A DNA stretch of 12,386 nucleotides, from assembly GCA_050012355.1 (NCBI GenBank), contig JBEKHI010000250.1, positions 1-12,386 on the forward strand. The letters run 5' to 3'. Positions 6,338-12,223 of this stretch are shown here, piece after piece; positions within the stretch are counted from its first letter, which is position 1, and each line of letters starts with the position of its first letter. The DNA comes from JBEKHI01 sp050012355 (GTDB lineage: Bacteria > Actinomycetota > Actinomycetes > Streptosporangiales > Streptosporangiaceae). Below the pieces are notes generated by a model. That model did not search any database. It had not been told where the DNA came from and saw nothing but the letters and a program-made list of their open reading frames with translations. Made by a program: the position numbers and the translations under genes.

Positions 6338-7264
6338 ATGAGGCTTGGGGTTCTCGACGTGGGCTCGAATACCGTGCATCTGCTCGTTGTCGACGCATAC
6401 CCCGGGGCCCGGCCGCTGCCGGCTTTCTCCCACAAGACCCAGCTCAAGCTCGCGGATCTGCTCGAAGACGGAAACCGGCTCTCGGCCGAGGGCCAGGAAC
6501 GGCTCTGCGACTCGGTCGCCGAGGCGCTGCGGGTCGCGGAAGACAAAGGGGTCGAGGACCTGCTCGCCTTCGCGACCTCCGCCGTGCGTGACGCGGTCAA
6601 CGGGGACGATGTGCTCGCGCAGGTGAAGGAGCAGACCGGCGCCTCCATCACCGTGCTGCCCGGCGAAGACGAGGCACGGCTGACGTTTCTCGCGGCCCGC
6701 CGGTGGTTCGGCTGGTCGTCCGGACGGCTGCTGGTCATCGACATCGGCGGCGGCTCGCTCGAGATCGCGACCGGACCCGACGAGGAGCCGGAAACGGTTG
6801 TCTCGCTACCGCTGGGCTCAACTCGGCTCACCAGGGACTGGTTTCGCTCCGACCCCCCGTCGCACGATGAGGTGCGCCGGCTCCGCAAGCACGTCCGGGC
6901 CGAGATCGCGCGCAAGGCCGGAGCGCTGCTGCGCCAGGGAGCGGCTGACCATGCCGTCGGCACGTCCAAGACTTTCCGCCAGCTCGCCAGGATCGGGGGC
7001 GCGGCACCGTCCGGTGACGGTCCCTACGTGCGGCGCTTCATCAAGCGCTCCGACGCCGCCGGCATGGCCGAGCGCCTGCCGTCGATGAAGCCCGCCGAAC
7101 GAGCACACCTGCCCGGTGTCTCCGCGGGCCGGGTTCCGCAGCTGCCGGCCGGCGCCATCGTCGCGGACGCGGCCATGGACCTGCTCGACATTCCCCAGCT
7201 TGAGATCTGCCCCTGGGCGCTGCGCGAGGGAGTAATCCTCCGCCGCCTGGACACGCTGCCCTAA
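6338..7264 (+). CDS. ppx: Ppx/GppA-family phosphatase (exopolyphosphatase, short form)
   Basis: The 308-aa protein belongs to the ASKHA sugar-kinase/actin fold. Phosphate-1 motif LDVGSNTVHLLV is at 6-17, the substrate-loop motif FATSAVRDA at 78-86, the catalytic acidic stretch PGEDEARLTF at 108-117, phosphate-2 motif VIDIGGGSLEIA at 133-144, and GTSKTFRQLAR at 208-218. It lacks the C-terminal HD-like domains of E. coli Ppx/GppA and so resembles the two-domain mycobacterial Ppx1 form. The family hydrolyses terminal phosphates of long- or short-chain polyphosphate and in some members pppGpp; which substrate applies here is not visible. The start at 6338 places the glycine motif at the normal position. 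The gene is divergent from the oxidoreductase with a 125-bp gap and is followed by a strong hairpin. Confidence 0.93.
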   Translation: MRLGVLDVGSNTVHLLVVDAYPGARPLPAFSHKTQLKLADLLEDGNRLSAEGQERLCDSVAEALRVAEDKGVEDLLAFATSAVRDAVNGDDVLAQVKEQTGASITVLPGEDEARLTFLAARRWFGWSSGRLLVIDIGGGSLEIATGPDEEPETVVSLPLGSTRLTRDWFRSDPPSHDEVRRLRKHVRAEIARKAGALLRQGAADHAVGTSKTFRQLARIGGAAPSGDGPYVRRFIKRSDAAGMAERLPSMKPAERAHLPGVSAGRVPQLPAGAIVADAAMDLLDIPQLEICPWALREGVILRRLDTLP

Positions 7265-7324
7265 CTTGCCGTTTAACCTCTGACTGCTCGCGATGTGTTA
7301 TCAGAGTGCCGGTGTCAGGGTTTT

Positions 7325-7379
7325 CCAGGACAGTGGAAACTAGCCGCCTCTGTGCGACGGGTAGTTTCCACTGTCTTGG
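7325..7379. terminator. Bidirectional hairpin terminator between convergent ppx and the DivIVA-like gene
   Basis: GACAGTGGAAACTA (7329-7342) pairs perfectly with TAGTTTCCACTGTC (7362-7375). CCAG/TTGG just outside extends the stem to 18 bp with one G-U pair, and CCG/CGG inside adds three pairs after one mismatch. No T-run follows on either strand, so it would be a U-less, I-shaped terminator as is common in actinomycetes. Its place between two gene ends supports the call. Confidence 0.82.
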
Positions 7380-7409
7380 CGGCGGGCCAGTCCGGGTCGC
7401 CGCGGGAAC

Positions 7410-8726
7410 TTAGTTGGGCATGAGGCGTACACCTTCGGTGGCCTCATCGGGATCGATGGCACCCGTGCGGCTGGTTGCTTCCCGTCCCGCTGGCCGCGGG
7501 GTATCGGCCGGCTCCGCTGGATCGGCTGCCTGCTCATCGTGAGCGTTGGCCGCGTGAGCGCCCGCAACGTGGGAGCCGGTCGTGCGGGGGCCACCCGGTC
7601 GTGGACTGCCCGCGTGAGCGCCTGCCGTGGCCGCTCCCGCCCTCGCGGCACCAGCCGCGGGCGTCGCGGGCTCAGCCGAACTCGTGCTAGCAGCCGGGGC
7701 CTGGGGCGTCGCGGGCGGAGCACCCGCGGCGGCCACCCGGGTGGCTGGGTTGGGTGGCGCCGGGATAGGACGCGGCTTGGCAGCGGGATTGCCTGGCAGC
7801 GCACCCTCCGCCCCCGAGGCCGGACCAGCAGGCGCCGCCGGACCAGCAGGCATCGGGATAGCCGAAGTCGTCCTAGCCGGAGCGGCGCTCGCGGCGCCGC
7901 CGGGCTCGGCACCCGACGTGGCCGCACCCGACGGGGCCGGGGTCGGCGCGGGGCCGGAGCCAGGCACCGGGGTGTCGCCGGTCATGGCATTGGAGACAGC
8001 CTGGTCAACCTCTTCCTCAAGCGAGGGCCGGGAGTCCTCGGCCTGAACCAGGTCGCCCACGCCCTCGAGGATGTCCTTGAGCCGGCGCATGGTGTCGGCG
8101 TGCCGGTTGGTGAGCATGTTCAGCCTGCGGTCGGCGCCGTCGTGAATCGCCGTCGCGCGAGCCGTCGCCTCGTCCAGCACCTTCTTGGCCTGAGCCTTGG
8201 CGCTCTCAACCGCGCCGTCGGCCTTCTTCCTGGCGTCGCTGGTCAGCCGGTCGGCCTCGGCGCGCGCGGCCGTGCGCGTCTTATCGGCTTCCGAACGCGC
8301 GGCCGCGACCCCACGTTCCGCCTGCTCTTGCGCAGCGGTTAGCATCCGCTCCGCTTGGTCGCGGGCGTCCGCGCGAACCCGATCGGCTTCGGCCGCGGCA
8401 TCGCTGCGGAGCTGGCTGATCTCGCCGTTGGCTTTGTCCTTCTGGGCCCGGGCCTCGTCATCCGCGAGCTTCAGGATCTGCGCCATCCGCTCGCTCAGCT
8501 CTTCGTGGGCGGGTCGGCCCGCGAGCGCCTGCTGCCGCAGGATGGACAGCTCGCGTCGCAGGTGCTCGGTTTCGTCGAGGGAACGGGACAGGCGCTGCTC
8601 TAGGTCGCGGACCTCGCTGTTGCGCTTGGCGACGAACTCGTCCACCTGGCGACGGCTGTATCCGCGCATTTGTACTTCGAATTCTTCATGCAGGAGATCC
8701 GGAAGGAGATCAGTATTTTCATTCAT
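7410..8726 (-). CDS. DivIVA-domain coiled-coil protein with long disordered Pro/Ala tail
   Basis: The 438-aa protein begins with a DivIVA-like segment (about 14-45, FEVQMRGYSRRQVDEFVAKR), the part that in DivIVA relatives targets curved membrane or the cell pole. An Ala/Glu/Arg-rich coiled coil follows at about 46-225, with regular A-x-x-E-A-D-R units (RADARDQAER, ARSEADKTR, ARAEADRL) like those of the actinomycete polarity/cytoskeletal proteins FilP and Scy. Residues about 250-425 are Pro/Ala/Gly-rich with a His-containing stretch (GAHAGS, HVAGAHAANAH) and are certainly disordered. A short non-repetitive end, EATEGVRLMPN, may be a docking peptide. There is no signal peptide or transmembrane helix. 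The ribosome-binding site is weak. A role in polar growth or cell-envelope organisation is inferred from architecture; the protein is not one of the named ones with certainty. Confidence 0.87.
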   Translation of the reverse strand: MNENTDLLPDLLHEEFEVQMRGYSRRQVDEFVAKRNSEVRDLEQRLSRSLDETEHLRRELSILRQQALAGRPAHEELSERMAQILKLADDEARAQKDKANGEISQLRSDAAAEADRVRADARDQAERMLTAAQEQAERGVAAARSEADKTRTAARAEADRLTSDARKKADGAVESAKAQAKKVLDEATARATAIHDGADRRLNMLTNRHADTMRRLKDILEGVGDLVQAEDSRPSLEEEVDQAVSNAMTGDTPVPGSGPAPTPAPSGAATSGAEPGGAASAAPARTTSAIPMPAGPAAPAGPASGAEGALPGNPAAKPRPIPAPPNPATRVAAAGAPPATPQAPAASTSSAEPATPAAGAARAGAATAGAHAGSPRPGGPRTTGSHVAGAHAANAHDEQAADPAEPADTPRPAGREATSRTGAIDPDEATEGVRLMPN

Positions 8727-8840
8727 GGCTTCACGAGAATCTCTGGGTCCGTGGTGTCGTCAGGAACAAGTGTCCGGTACTGGGACAGTCCGGAGTCTAA
8801 CGGTGCTGGTGGTGAGTAGGTTCGCTCCGGGTGCCCGTGT

Positions 8841-8878
8841 TGGGGTGAGTGCATCGCTACACTGCACTCTTCTCCCCA
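8841..8878. repeat. Hairpin-forming inverted repeat
   Basis: TGGGG (8841-8845) pairs with CCCCA (8874-8878), and GAGTGCA (8847-8853) with TGCACTC (8863-8869). They enclose a 9-base loop, with a 1x4 internal loop between the two helices. This gives 12 perfect pairs. It could be a factor-independent terminator, an RNA element or an operator upstream of the DivIVA-like gene. Confidence 0.55.
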
Positions 8879-9112
8879 GTGACCCATGCTCGCAACCGAA
8901 ACGACTGAGTGTCTCGATATATCCGGGGTTGCCCCGTGACATGGGAAGAAGTGGCAGCGGCCCGGTTTGTGGGGAGATAGCCACCTGGAACTATGGCATA
9001 TACGGCAAAGCTGACCTAGTCTGTAACTAGATGGCTACTTGCGGTGTCGATACTGCGGTGTTGCGAGCGCAGCCGGAGCCCCGAGGGTCGCCGGACGCTC
9101 ACTACACGGTTT

Positions 9113-9149
9113 GTAACGTGCACCGTGAAGAACTTCACGCAATCGTTAC
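9113..9149. repeat. Nested palindrome (GTAACG ... CGTTAC around CGTGAAG-AA-CTTCACG)
   Basis: The outer arms GTAACG (9113-9118) and CGTTAC (9144-9149) enclose the inner arms CGTGAAG (9124-9130) and CTTCACG (9133-9139). Both pairs are perfect. The short two-base centre favours a protein-binding site over an RNA hairpin. It lies 124 bp upstream of the small gene at 9273. Confidence 0.6.
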
Positions 9150-9189
9150 CGACAAAGTGGGTAATACGGTACGTAAGGGTGGTTAACGA

Positions 9190-9207
9190 ATGACCCTATC
9201 GGGTCAT
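9190..9207. repeat. Inverted repeat ATGACCC-TATC-GGGTCAT
   Basis: Perfect 7-bp arms with a 4-base centre, extended by outer CG pairs after one mismatch on each side. The position, about 65-85 bp upstream of the GTG at 9273, fits an operator or a small RNA hairpin. Confidence 0.55.
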
Positions 9208-9228
9208 GCGAAGGTACGGTCTCACGAC

Positions 9229-9244
9229 GTAACCTCAAGGTAAG
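9229..9244 (+). promoter_or_regulatory. GTAAC-n6-GTAAG, candidate GlnR/MtrA-type box
   Basis: Two five-base half-sites with 11-bp centre spacing match the general a-site/b-site layout (GTnAC-n6-GnAAC-like) of the OmpR-family regulators GlnR and MtrA in actinomycetes. It sits just upstream of the possible -10 at 9247. The match is short and imperfect at the second half-site. Confidence 0.35.
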
Positions 9245-9272
9245 GCTAATAGATCCTCGGGCGGCGGCGGAG

Positions 9273-9530
9273 GTGAGCACGATTCCGAAGCAAGTTGACC
9301 TGCGCGTTCACGATCTAGAGGCGCTGGACGAGATCGAGCTCTATACCGATATGCTCGGTGCCGTCGCCGCGAGTGACGGGCCGCTGAGCCGCGCCGAGAT
9401 CGACGCCGTGCTGGGGATCACCCCGTCGGCCGTCTGCGGGCGGGCTCGGTTACGATACACCGGCCGGGGCGTACATCACGTCGGTGCTCCACCGGGTAAA
9501 ACCGAGCGCCGTGTACATCTTCACGGCTGA
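9273..9530 (+). CDS. Small acidic hypothetical protein (85 aa)
   Basis: Starts at GTG 9273. The first ~50 residues (VDLRVHDLEALDEIELYTD, then SDGPLSRAEIDAVLGI) are acidic, helical and codon-biased like a real actinomycete gene; I recall similar short 'ALDEIELYxxL...LSxxEIDxxLG' proteins but no function for them. After LGITPSAV the composition changes to Arg/Gly/His-rich, and the frame runs 81 bp into the 3' end of convergent mshD. The true ancestral end may therefore have been near codon 52-55, with its stop lost. The GGAGG lies directly on the GTG, too close for normal initiation, so a GGCGGCGG site or a near-leaderless message is likely. No upstream in-frame start exists. The 5' half is likely coding; the 3' boundary is uncertain. 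Confidence 0.62.
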   Translation: MSTIPKQVDLRVHDLEALDEIELYTDMLGAVAASDGPLSRAEIDAVLGITPSAVCGRARLRYTGRGVHHVGAPPGKTERRVHLHG

Positions 9531-10343
9531 CTGGTTGTCCTCGTCCACATAGAGCATCACGTCGGCGAGCCCGCGCGAACGCAGGTAGTGCAGCCCCTCG
9601 ATGGTCAGTGCGCGGCCCAGCCCGCCGCCCTGCGCGGACGGGTCCACCCCCACCACGTAGACCTCCCCGATCGGATCGGGGTGGATCTTGGTCCAGTGAA
9701 ATCCGGCGAGACGCCCGGAACGCTCGGCCAGGAAGAAGCCTTCCGGATCGAACCAGGGCTCCTCCTCCCGCATCGCGAGGTCCTGGGCTGTCCAGGACCC
9801 CTGCTCGGGATGGTGCGCGAAAGCCCGCCGGTTCACCTCCAGCCAGGCTTCCTCGTCCTGACCAGGAACGAATGTCCGCAGCGACACTCCCGCCGGAAGC
9901 GTGACCTCAGGCAGCGGATCCGCCAGCGGCCGCCGCAGCTGCCACAGCGCCCGCGCCCGGACCCAGCCCGCTGACCTGGCCAGTGCCGCCGCCGCGGGCA
10001 GGTCGCCGTGCGCCCAGACGCGCAGGTCGCCGCCCGCCCGTGACGTCAGGGCGTCGAGCAGCGCGCGTCCGTGGCCACGCCGCCGCGCCGTCGGATGAAC
10101 GACCAGTTCGCCGCCGGGCTCCTCGCCGATGTCGAGGTGCGCGTACCCGTCCACGTCGCCGACCACGAAGTCGGCGTACGGACCCGCCGTGCGGTCGTGC
10201 CGCACGTGTAGCACCGTCGCCTCGGACAATGGTGCGACGCCGTCCGCCGCGTCCGCCGCATTAGTCAGGTCCATAACGGCGGTGGCTAGTTCATCGGTGA
10301 CCGGTGTGACCTCGCGGGGGGTTGCCTTCGCGCTACCGGTCAC
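9450..10343 (-). CDS. mshD: Mycothiol synthase (tandem-GNAT acetyltransferase)
   Basis: Transfers acetyl from acetyl-CoA to the cysteinyl amine of Cys-GlcN-Ins, the last step of mycothiol synthesis in actinobacteria. The 297-aa size and two tandem GNAT domains match MshD. The N-terminal acetyl-CoA loop is VVHPTARRRGHGRALL (81-96). The C-terminal loop is VGVDPSAQGGGLGRALT (231-247), preceded by GFHWTKIHPDPIGEVYV and followed by LYVDEDNQSAVKMYTALGF, the most conserved part of the family. The start is GTG 10343, overlapping the glnR stop by GTGA, so translation is coupled to glnR. A glnR-mshD pairing is also known from mycobacteria. No other mycothiol gene is in the window, as is usual because msh genes are scattered. 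Confidence 0.96.
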   Translation of the reverse strand: MTGSAKATPREVTPVTDELATAVMDLTNAADAADGVAPLSEATVLHVRHDRTAGPYADFVVGDVDGYAHLDIGEEPGGELVVHPTARRRGHGRALLDALTSRAGGDLRVWAHGDLPAAAALARSAGWVRARALWQLRRPLADPLPEVTLPAGVSLRTFVPGQDEEAWLEVNRRAFAHHPEQGSWTAQDLAMREEEPWFDPEGFFLAERSGRLAGFHWTKIHPDPIGEVYVVGVDPSAQGGGLGRALTIEGLHYLRSRGLADVMLYVDEDNQSAVKMYTALGFTRWSTDVMYAPAGVS

Positions 10344-11104
10344 CGGTCCGAGACCTGCATGGCGGCCACGTCCGGAACGGTGTCGGCTGTGTCAGCGTCG
10401 GGCAGGTCGGCGGCGAAGTCCTCGGGAGACCCCTTGACCGGGACGAACCGGTAACCGACGTTCCGCACGGTGCCGATGAGCGCCTCGTGCTCCGGGCCGA
10501 GCTTGGCGCGCAGTCGCCTGACGTGGACGTCCACGGTGCGGGTGCCGCCGAAGTAGTCGTAGCCCCAGACCTCCTGGAGCAGGTGCGCCCGGGTGAAGAC
10601 CCGTCCCGGGTGCTGCGCGAGGAACTTCAGTAGCTCGAACTCCTTGAAGGTCAGGTCGAGCACCCGGCCGCGGAGCCGAGCCGAGTAGGTGGCCTCGTCG
10701 ATGGACAGGTCACCGGACCGGATCTCGTCCGGGGTATCGGCGGCGGCCTGCAGCGCCCGGCGGCCGGTGGCCAGCCGGAGCCTCGCCTCGACCTCGGCCG
10801 GGCCGGCCGTGTTCAACATCACATCGTCGGTGTTCCAGTCGGCGCTGACCGCGGCGAGACCGCCCTCGGTCACGATCGCCAGCATGGGACAGTCCAGGCC
10901 GGTGGTGTGCAGCAGCCGGCAGATGCTTTTCGCGTGGGCCAGGTCGCGTCGCGCGTCGACCAGGATGAGGTCGGCGGGCGGCGCCTCGACGAGCGCGGAG
11001 GCGTCGGCCGGCAGCACGCGGACCGAGTGCAGCAGCAGCCCGAGGGCGGGCAGTACCTCCGTCGACGGTTCGAGCACTCCGGTCACCAAGAGCAGGTCAC
11101 TCAC
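10340..11104 (-). CDS. glnR: GlnR, atypical OmpR-family nitrogen regulator
   Basis: Global regulator of nitrogen assimilation (glnA, amtB, nirB-type targets in actinomycetes). It is an orphan response regulator with no kinase gene nearby. The 254-aa protein has a receiver-like domain (1-115: LLLVTGVLEPSTEVLPALGLLLHSV, then EGGLAAVSADW) and a winged-helix DNA-binding domain (about 128-223: LTFKEFELLKFLAQHPGRVF, GYDYFGGTRTVDVHVRRLR, GTVRNVGYRFV). Asp50 is at the phospho-acceptor position, but the acidic pair near residue 8-10 is absent and the conserved Lys is Asn98, as expected for phosphorylation-independent GlnR. An acidic disordered tail fills 224-254. The start is GTG 11104, with a perfect GGAGGTG site 5 bases upstream; the longer frame to 11503 is antisense to moaD. 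The stop overlaps mshD. Confidence 0.96.
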   Translation of the reverse strand: MSDLLLVTGVLEPSTEVLPALGLLLHSVRVLPADASALVEAPPADLILVDARRDLAHAKSICRLLHTTGLDCPMLAIVTEGGLAAVSADWNTDDVMLNTAGPAEVEARLRLATGRRALQAAADTPDEIRSGDLSIDEATYSARLRGRVLDLTFKEFELLKFLAQHPGRVFTRAHLLQEVWGYDYFGGTRTVDVHVRRLRAKLGPEHEALIGTVRNVGYRFVPVKGSPEDFAADLPDADTADTVPDVAAMQVSDR

Positions 11105-11225
11105 GGCTGCACCTCCACCTCGCGGCGCCGGACGCGCCATCATTACCTGTAGCTGTACCCCTATAAATCGCAACGGGACCCGGGGGCAACATCGCCCGGA
11201 TCCCGATGATGTCAGGATACCTAAT
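11105..11225. promoter_or_regulatory. Divergent glnR / moaD promoter region with hairpin
   Basis: Leftward toward glnR, TTGCCC (11189-11184), 18 bp, then TATAGG (11165-11160) is a plausible sigma-70-type promoter, giving a leader of about 50 bases. The -35 lies inside an imperfect inverted repeat at 11175-11204 (GGGA/TCCC and CCGGG/CCCGG, one mismatch between). ATTAC at 11142-11146 is a GTAAT half-site in the glnR leader. For moaD, AGGA (11213-11216) is a modest ribosome-binding site 9 bases before the ATG. Confidence 0.5.
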
Positions 11226-11486
11226 ATGGCGAAAGTGACAATAAGGTACTGGGCCTCGGCTCGGGAAGCCGCGGGGGCGTCCGAGGAGGAAGTCGGCGCG
11301 GACACGCTGGCCGAGGCCCTGGACGCGGTTGCCGCCCGGCGGGTACCTGACACCCGCCTGCGCGATGTGCTGGCCCGCTCCTCGTTTCTCGTCGACGGTG
11401 ACCCGGCGAAGCGGCCGGACCACCCCGCGATCCGGTTGGACGACGGTGCCGTCGTAGAGGTGCTGCCACCCTTCGCTGGGGGATAA
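11226..11486 (+). CDS. MoaD/ThiS-family sulfur carrier protein
   Basis: An 86-aa beta-grasp (ubiquitin-like) protein. It begins MAKVTIRYWASAREAAG, the usual MoaD strand-helix opening, and ends LPPFAGG with the C-terminal Gly-Gly that is adenylated and turned into a thiocarboxylate by an E1-like (MoeB/ThiF/MoeZ) enzyme. SFLVDGDPA and DGAVVEVLPPFAGG are typical family segments. Such stand-alone carriers serve molybdopterin, thiamin, cysteine or thioamide synthesis; no partner gene is in the window, so the pathway is open. It is divergent from glnR. The family call is firm, the gene name is not. Confidence 0.93.
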   Translation: MAKVTIRYWASAREAAGASEEEVGADTLAEALDAVAARRVPDTRLRDVLARSSFLVDGDPAKRPDHPAIRLDDGAVVEVLPPFAGG

Positions 11487-11515
11487 ATCCTTACGATCCG
11501 CATAACTAGCTGTTT

Positions 11516-11591
11516 TTCACCACGGATACCGGGAACAATCGCTACGTGCAGTTAGCACGTTCGTTCTGTCCCCTCAGGCCCCCGTGGTGAA
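11516..11591 (+). promoter_or_regulatory. Long-range inverted repeat in the sigma-factor leader
   Basis: TTCACCACGG (11516-11525) and CCGTGGTGAA (11582-11591) are perfect complements separated by 56 bases. Between them ACGTGC (11544-11549) and GCACGT (11555-11560) form a second 6-bp stem with a 5-base loop. The right arm contains GGTGA (11586-11590), the only reasonable ribosome-binding site for the GTG at 11597. If the leader is transcribed from before 11516, the structure would hide that site. Inference from base pairing only. Confidence 0.5.
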
Positions 11592-11596
11592 CGCCG

Positions 11597-12223
11597 GTGA
11601 ACATAGGCAGGGATTCCGGCCCGAGCGGGCCGGACAAGTTTTCCGGAGCCTTGAACCAGTCAGGCTCCAGCGACGTTCTACCTAATGTGCCAGGCGCACC
11701 TGCGGTAGCCCGTCAAGGACGGGTAGCCGACGAAGCCTTTATCCGGGCGCTCTATGCCGAACATGGCGGTGCTCTGCTTCGGTATGCCTTGCACCTAGCA
11801 GGAGGTGATCGGCAACGGGCGGAGGACCTGGTGCAGGAAACTATCGTGCGGGCCTGGCGACATCCGGACGCACTGGCGGACCGGCCAGCGCGGCCGTGGC
11901 TCTTCGCCGTCGCGCGTAATCTCGCGGTGGACTCTTACCGAGCCAGGCAGTCCCGCCCGGCCGAGGTCGGGCAGGCGATCCTCGATACGCTGCCTGTCGA
12001 CGACGATGCCGACCGGACGCTTGAGTCGTGGGCGGTCGCCGAGGCGATCGCGTCGCTGCGGCCCGACCACCGAAAGGTCCTCGTCGAGACGTATTACCGG
12101 GGGTGCTCGGTCGCGGAGACGGCGGCGACCCTGGGGATCCCGCCGGGAACCGTGAAGTCGCGTACCTTCTACGCGCTCAAGGCGCTCAAGCTAGCCCTGG
12201 AGGAACGGGGACTGGCACCATGA
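11597..12223 (+). CDS. ECF RNA polymerase sigma factor, SigL-like
   Basis: The 208-aa protein has sigma region 2 at about 48-118 (FIRALYAEHGGALLRYALHL, AEDLVQETIVRAWRHP, PARPWLFAVARNLAVD) and region 4 at about 145-200 (LRPDHRKVLVETYYRGCSVAE, LGIPPGTVKSRTFYALKAL). The 'YYRG-S-A--A--LGI--GTVKSR--YALKAL-L-L-E-G' end closely resembles mycobacterial SigL, an extracytoplasmic-function sigma factor controlled by a zinc anti-sigma factor. The first ~42 residues are Gly/Ser/Pro-rich and not part of the fold. The start could be later, but GTG 11597 has a GGTGA site 6 bases upstream. It overlaps the next gene by ATGA, so sigma and anti-sigma are made together. Target promoters cannot be seen here. Confidence 0.93.
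   Translation: MNIGRDSGPSGPDKFSGALNQSGSSDVLPNVPGAPAVARQGRVADEAFIRALYAEHGGALLRYALHLAGGDRQRAEDLVQETIVRAWRHPDALADRPARPWLFAVARNLAVDSYRARQSRPAEVGQAILDTLPVDDDADRTLESWAVAEAIASLRPDHRKVLVETYYRGCSVAETAATLGIPPGTVKSRTFYALKALKLALEERGLAP

Larger units (their letters stand above)
8727..9272. other. Long non-coding intergenic region rich in palindromes and GTAAC-type sites
   Basis: 546 bp between the divergent DivIVA-like gene and the small gene at 9273. Open frames here (minus 8760-8984, 74 codons; plus 9031-9186, 51 codons) lack coding codon bias. The right half is less GC-rich than the genome. It holds a 5-bp inverted repeat CTAGT/ACTAG (9016-9030), three longer hairpins listed separately, and many GTAAC/GTTAC/GTAAT words. 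It must contain the promoters of both flanking genes. A possible -10 for the right gene is TAATAG (9247-9252). Confidence 0.55.

Noticed and set aside
7539..8342. Long plus-strand frames through the DivIVA-like gene
   Set aside because: Arg/Gly-rich translations that are the mirror of a GC-rich coding strand; the minus-strand protein has clear domain structure.
8760..8984. 74-codon minus-strand frame
   Set aside because: No ribosome-binding site, no coding character, and it spans the 8841-8878 hairpin.
9031..9186. 51-codon plus-strand frame (MATCGVDTAVLRA...) in the intergenic region
   Set aside because: GC at third positions is only about half, unlike real genes here, and it overlaps the nested palindrome. 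No family is recognised; conservation would be needed to revive it.
11105..11503. Long N-terminal extension of glnR
   Set aside because: The extension is antisense to moaD; the GTG at 11104 has a perfect GGAGGTG site and gives the usual GlnR N-terminus.
11532..11562. ECF-type autoregulatory promoter (GGAAC ... CGTTC) for the sigma gene
   Set aside because: The spacing is 21 bases, longer than the 16-17 expected for ECF promoters, so it is not called.
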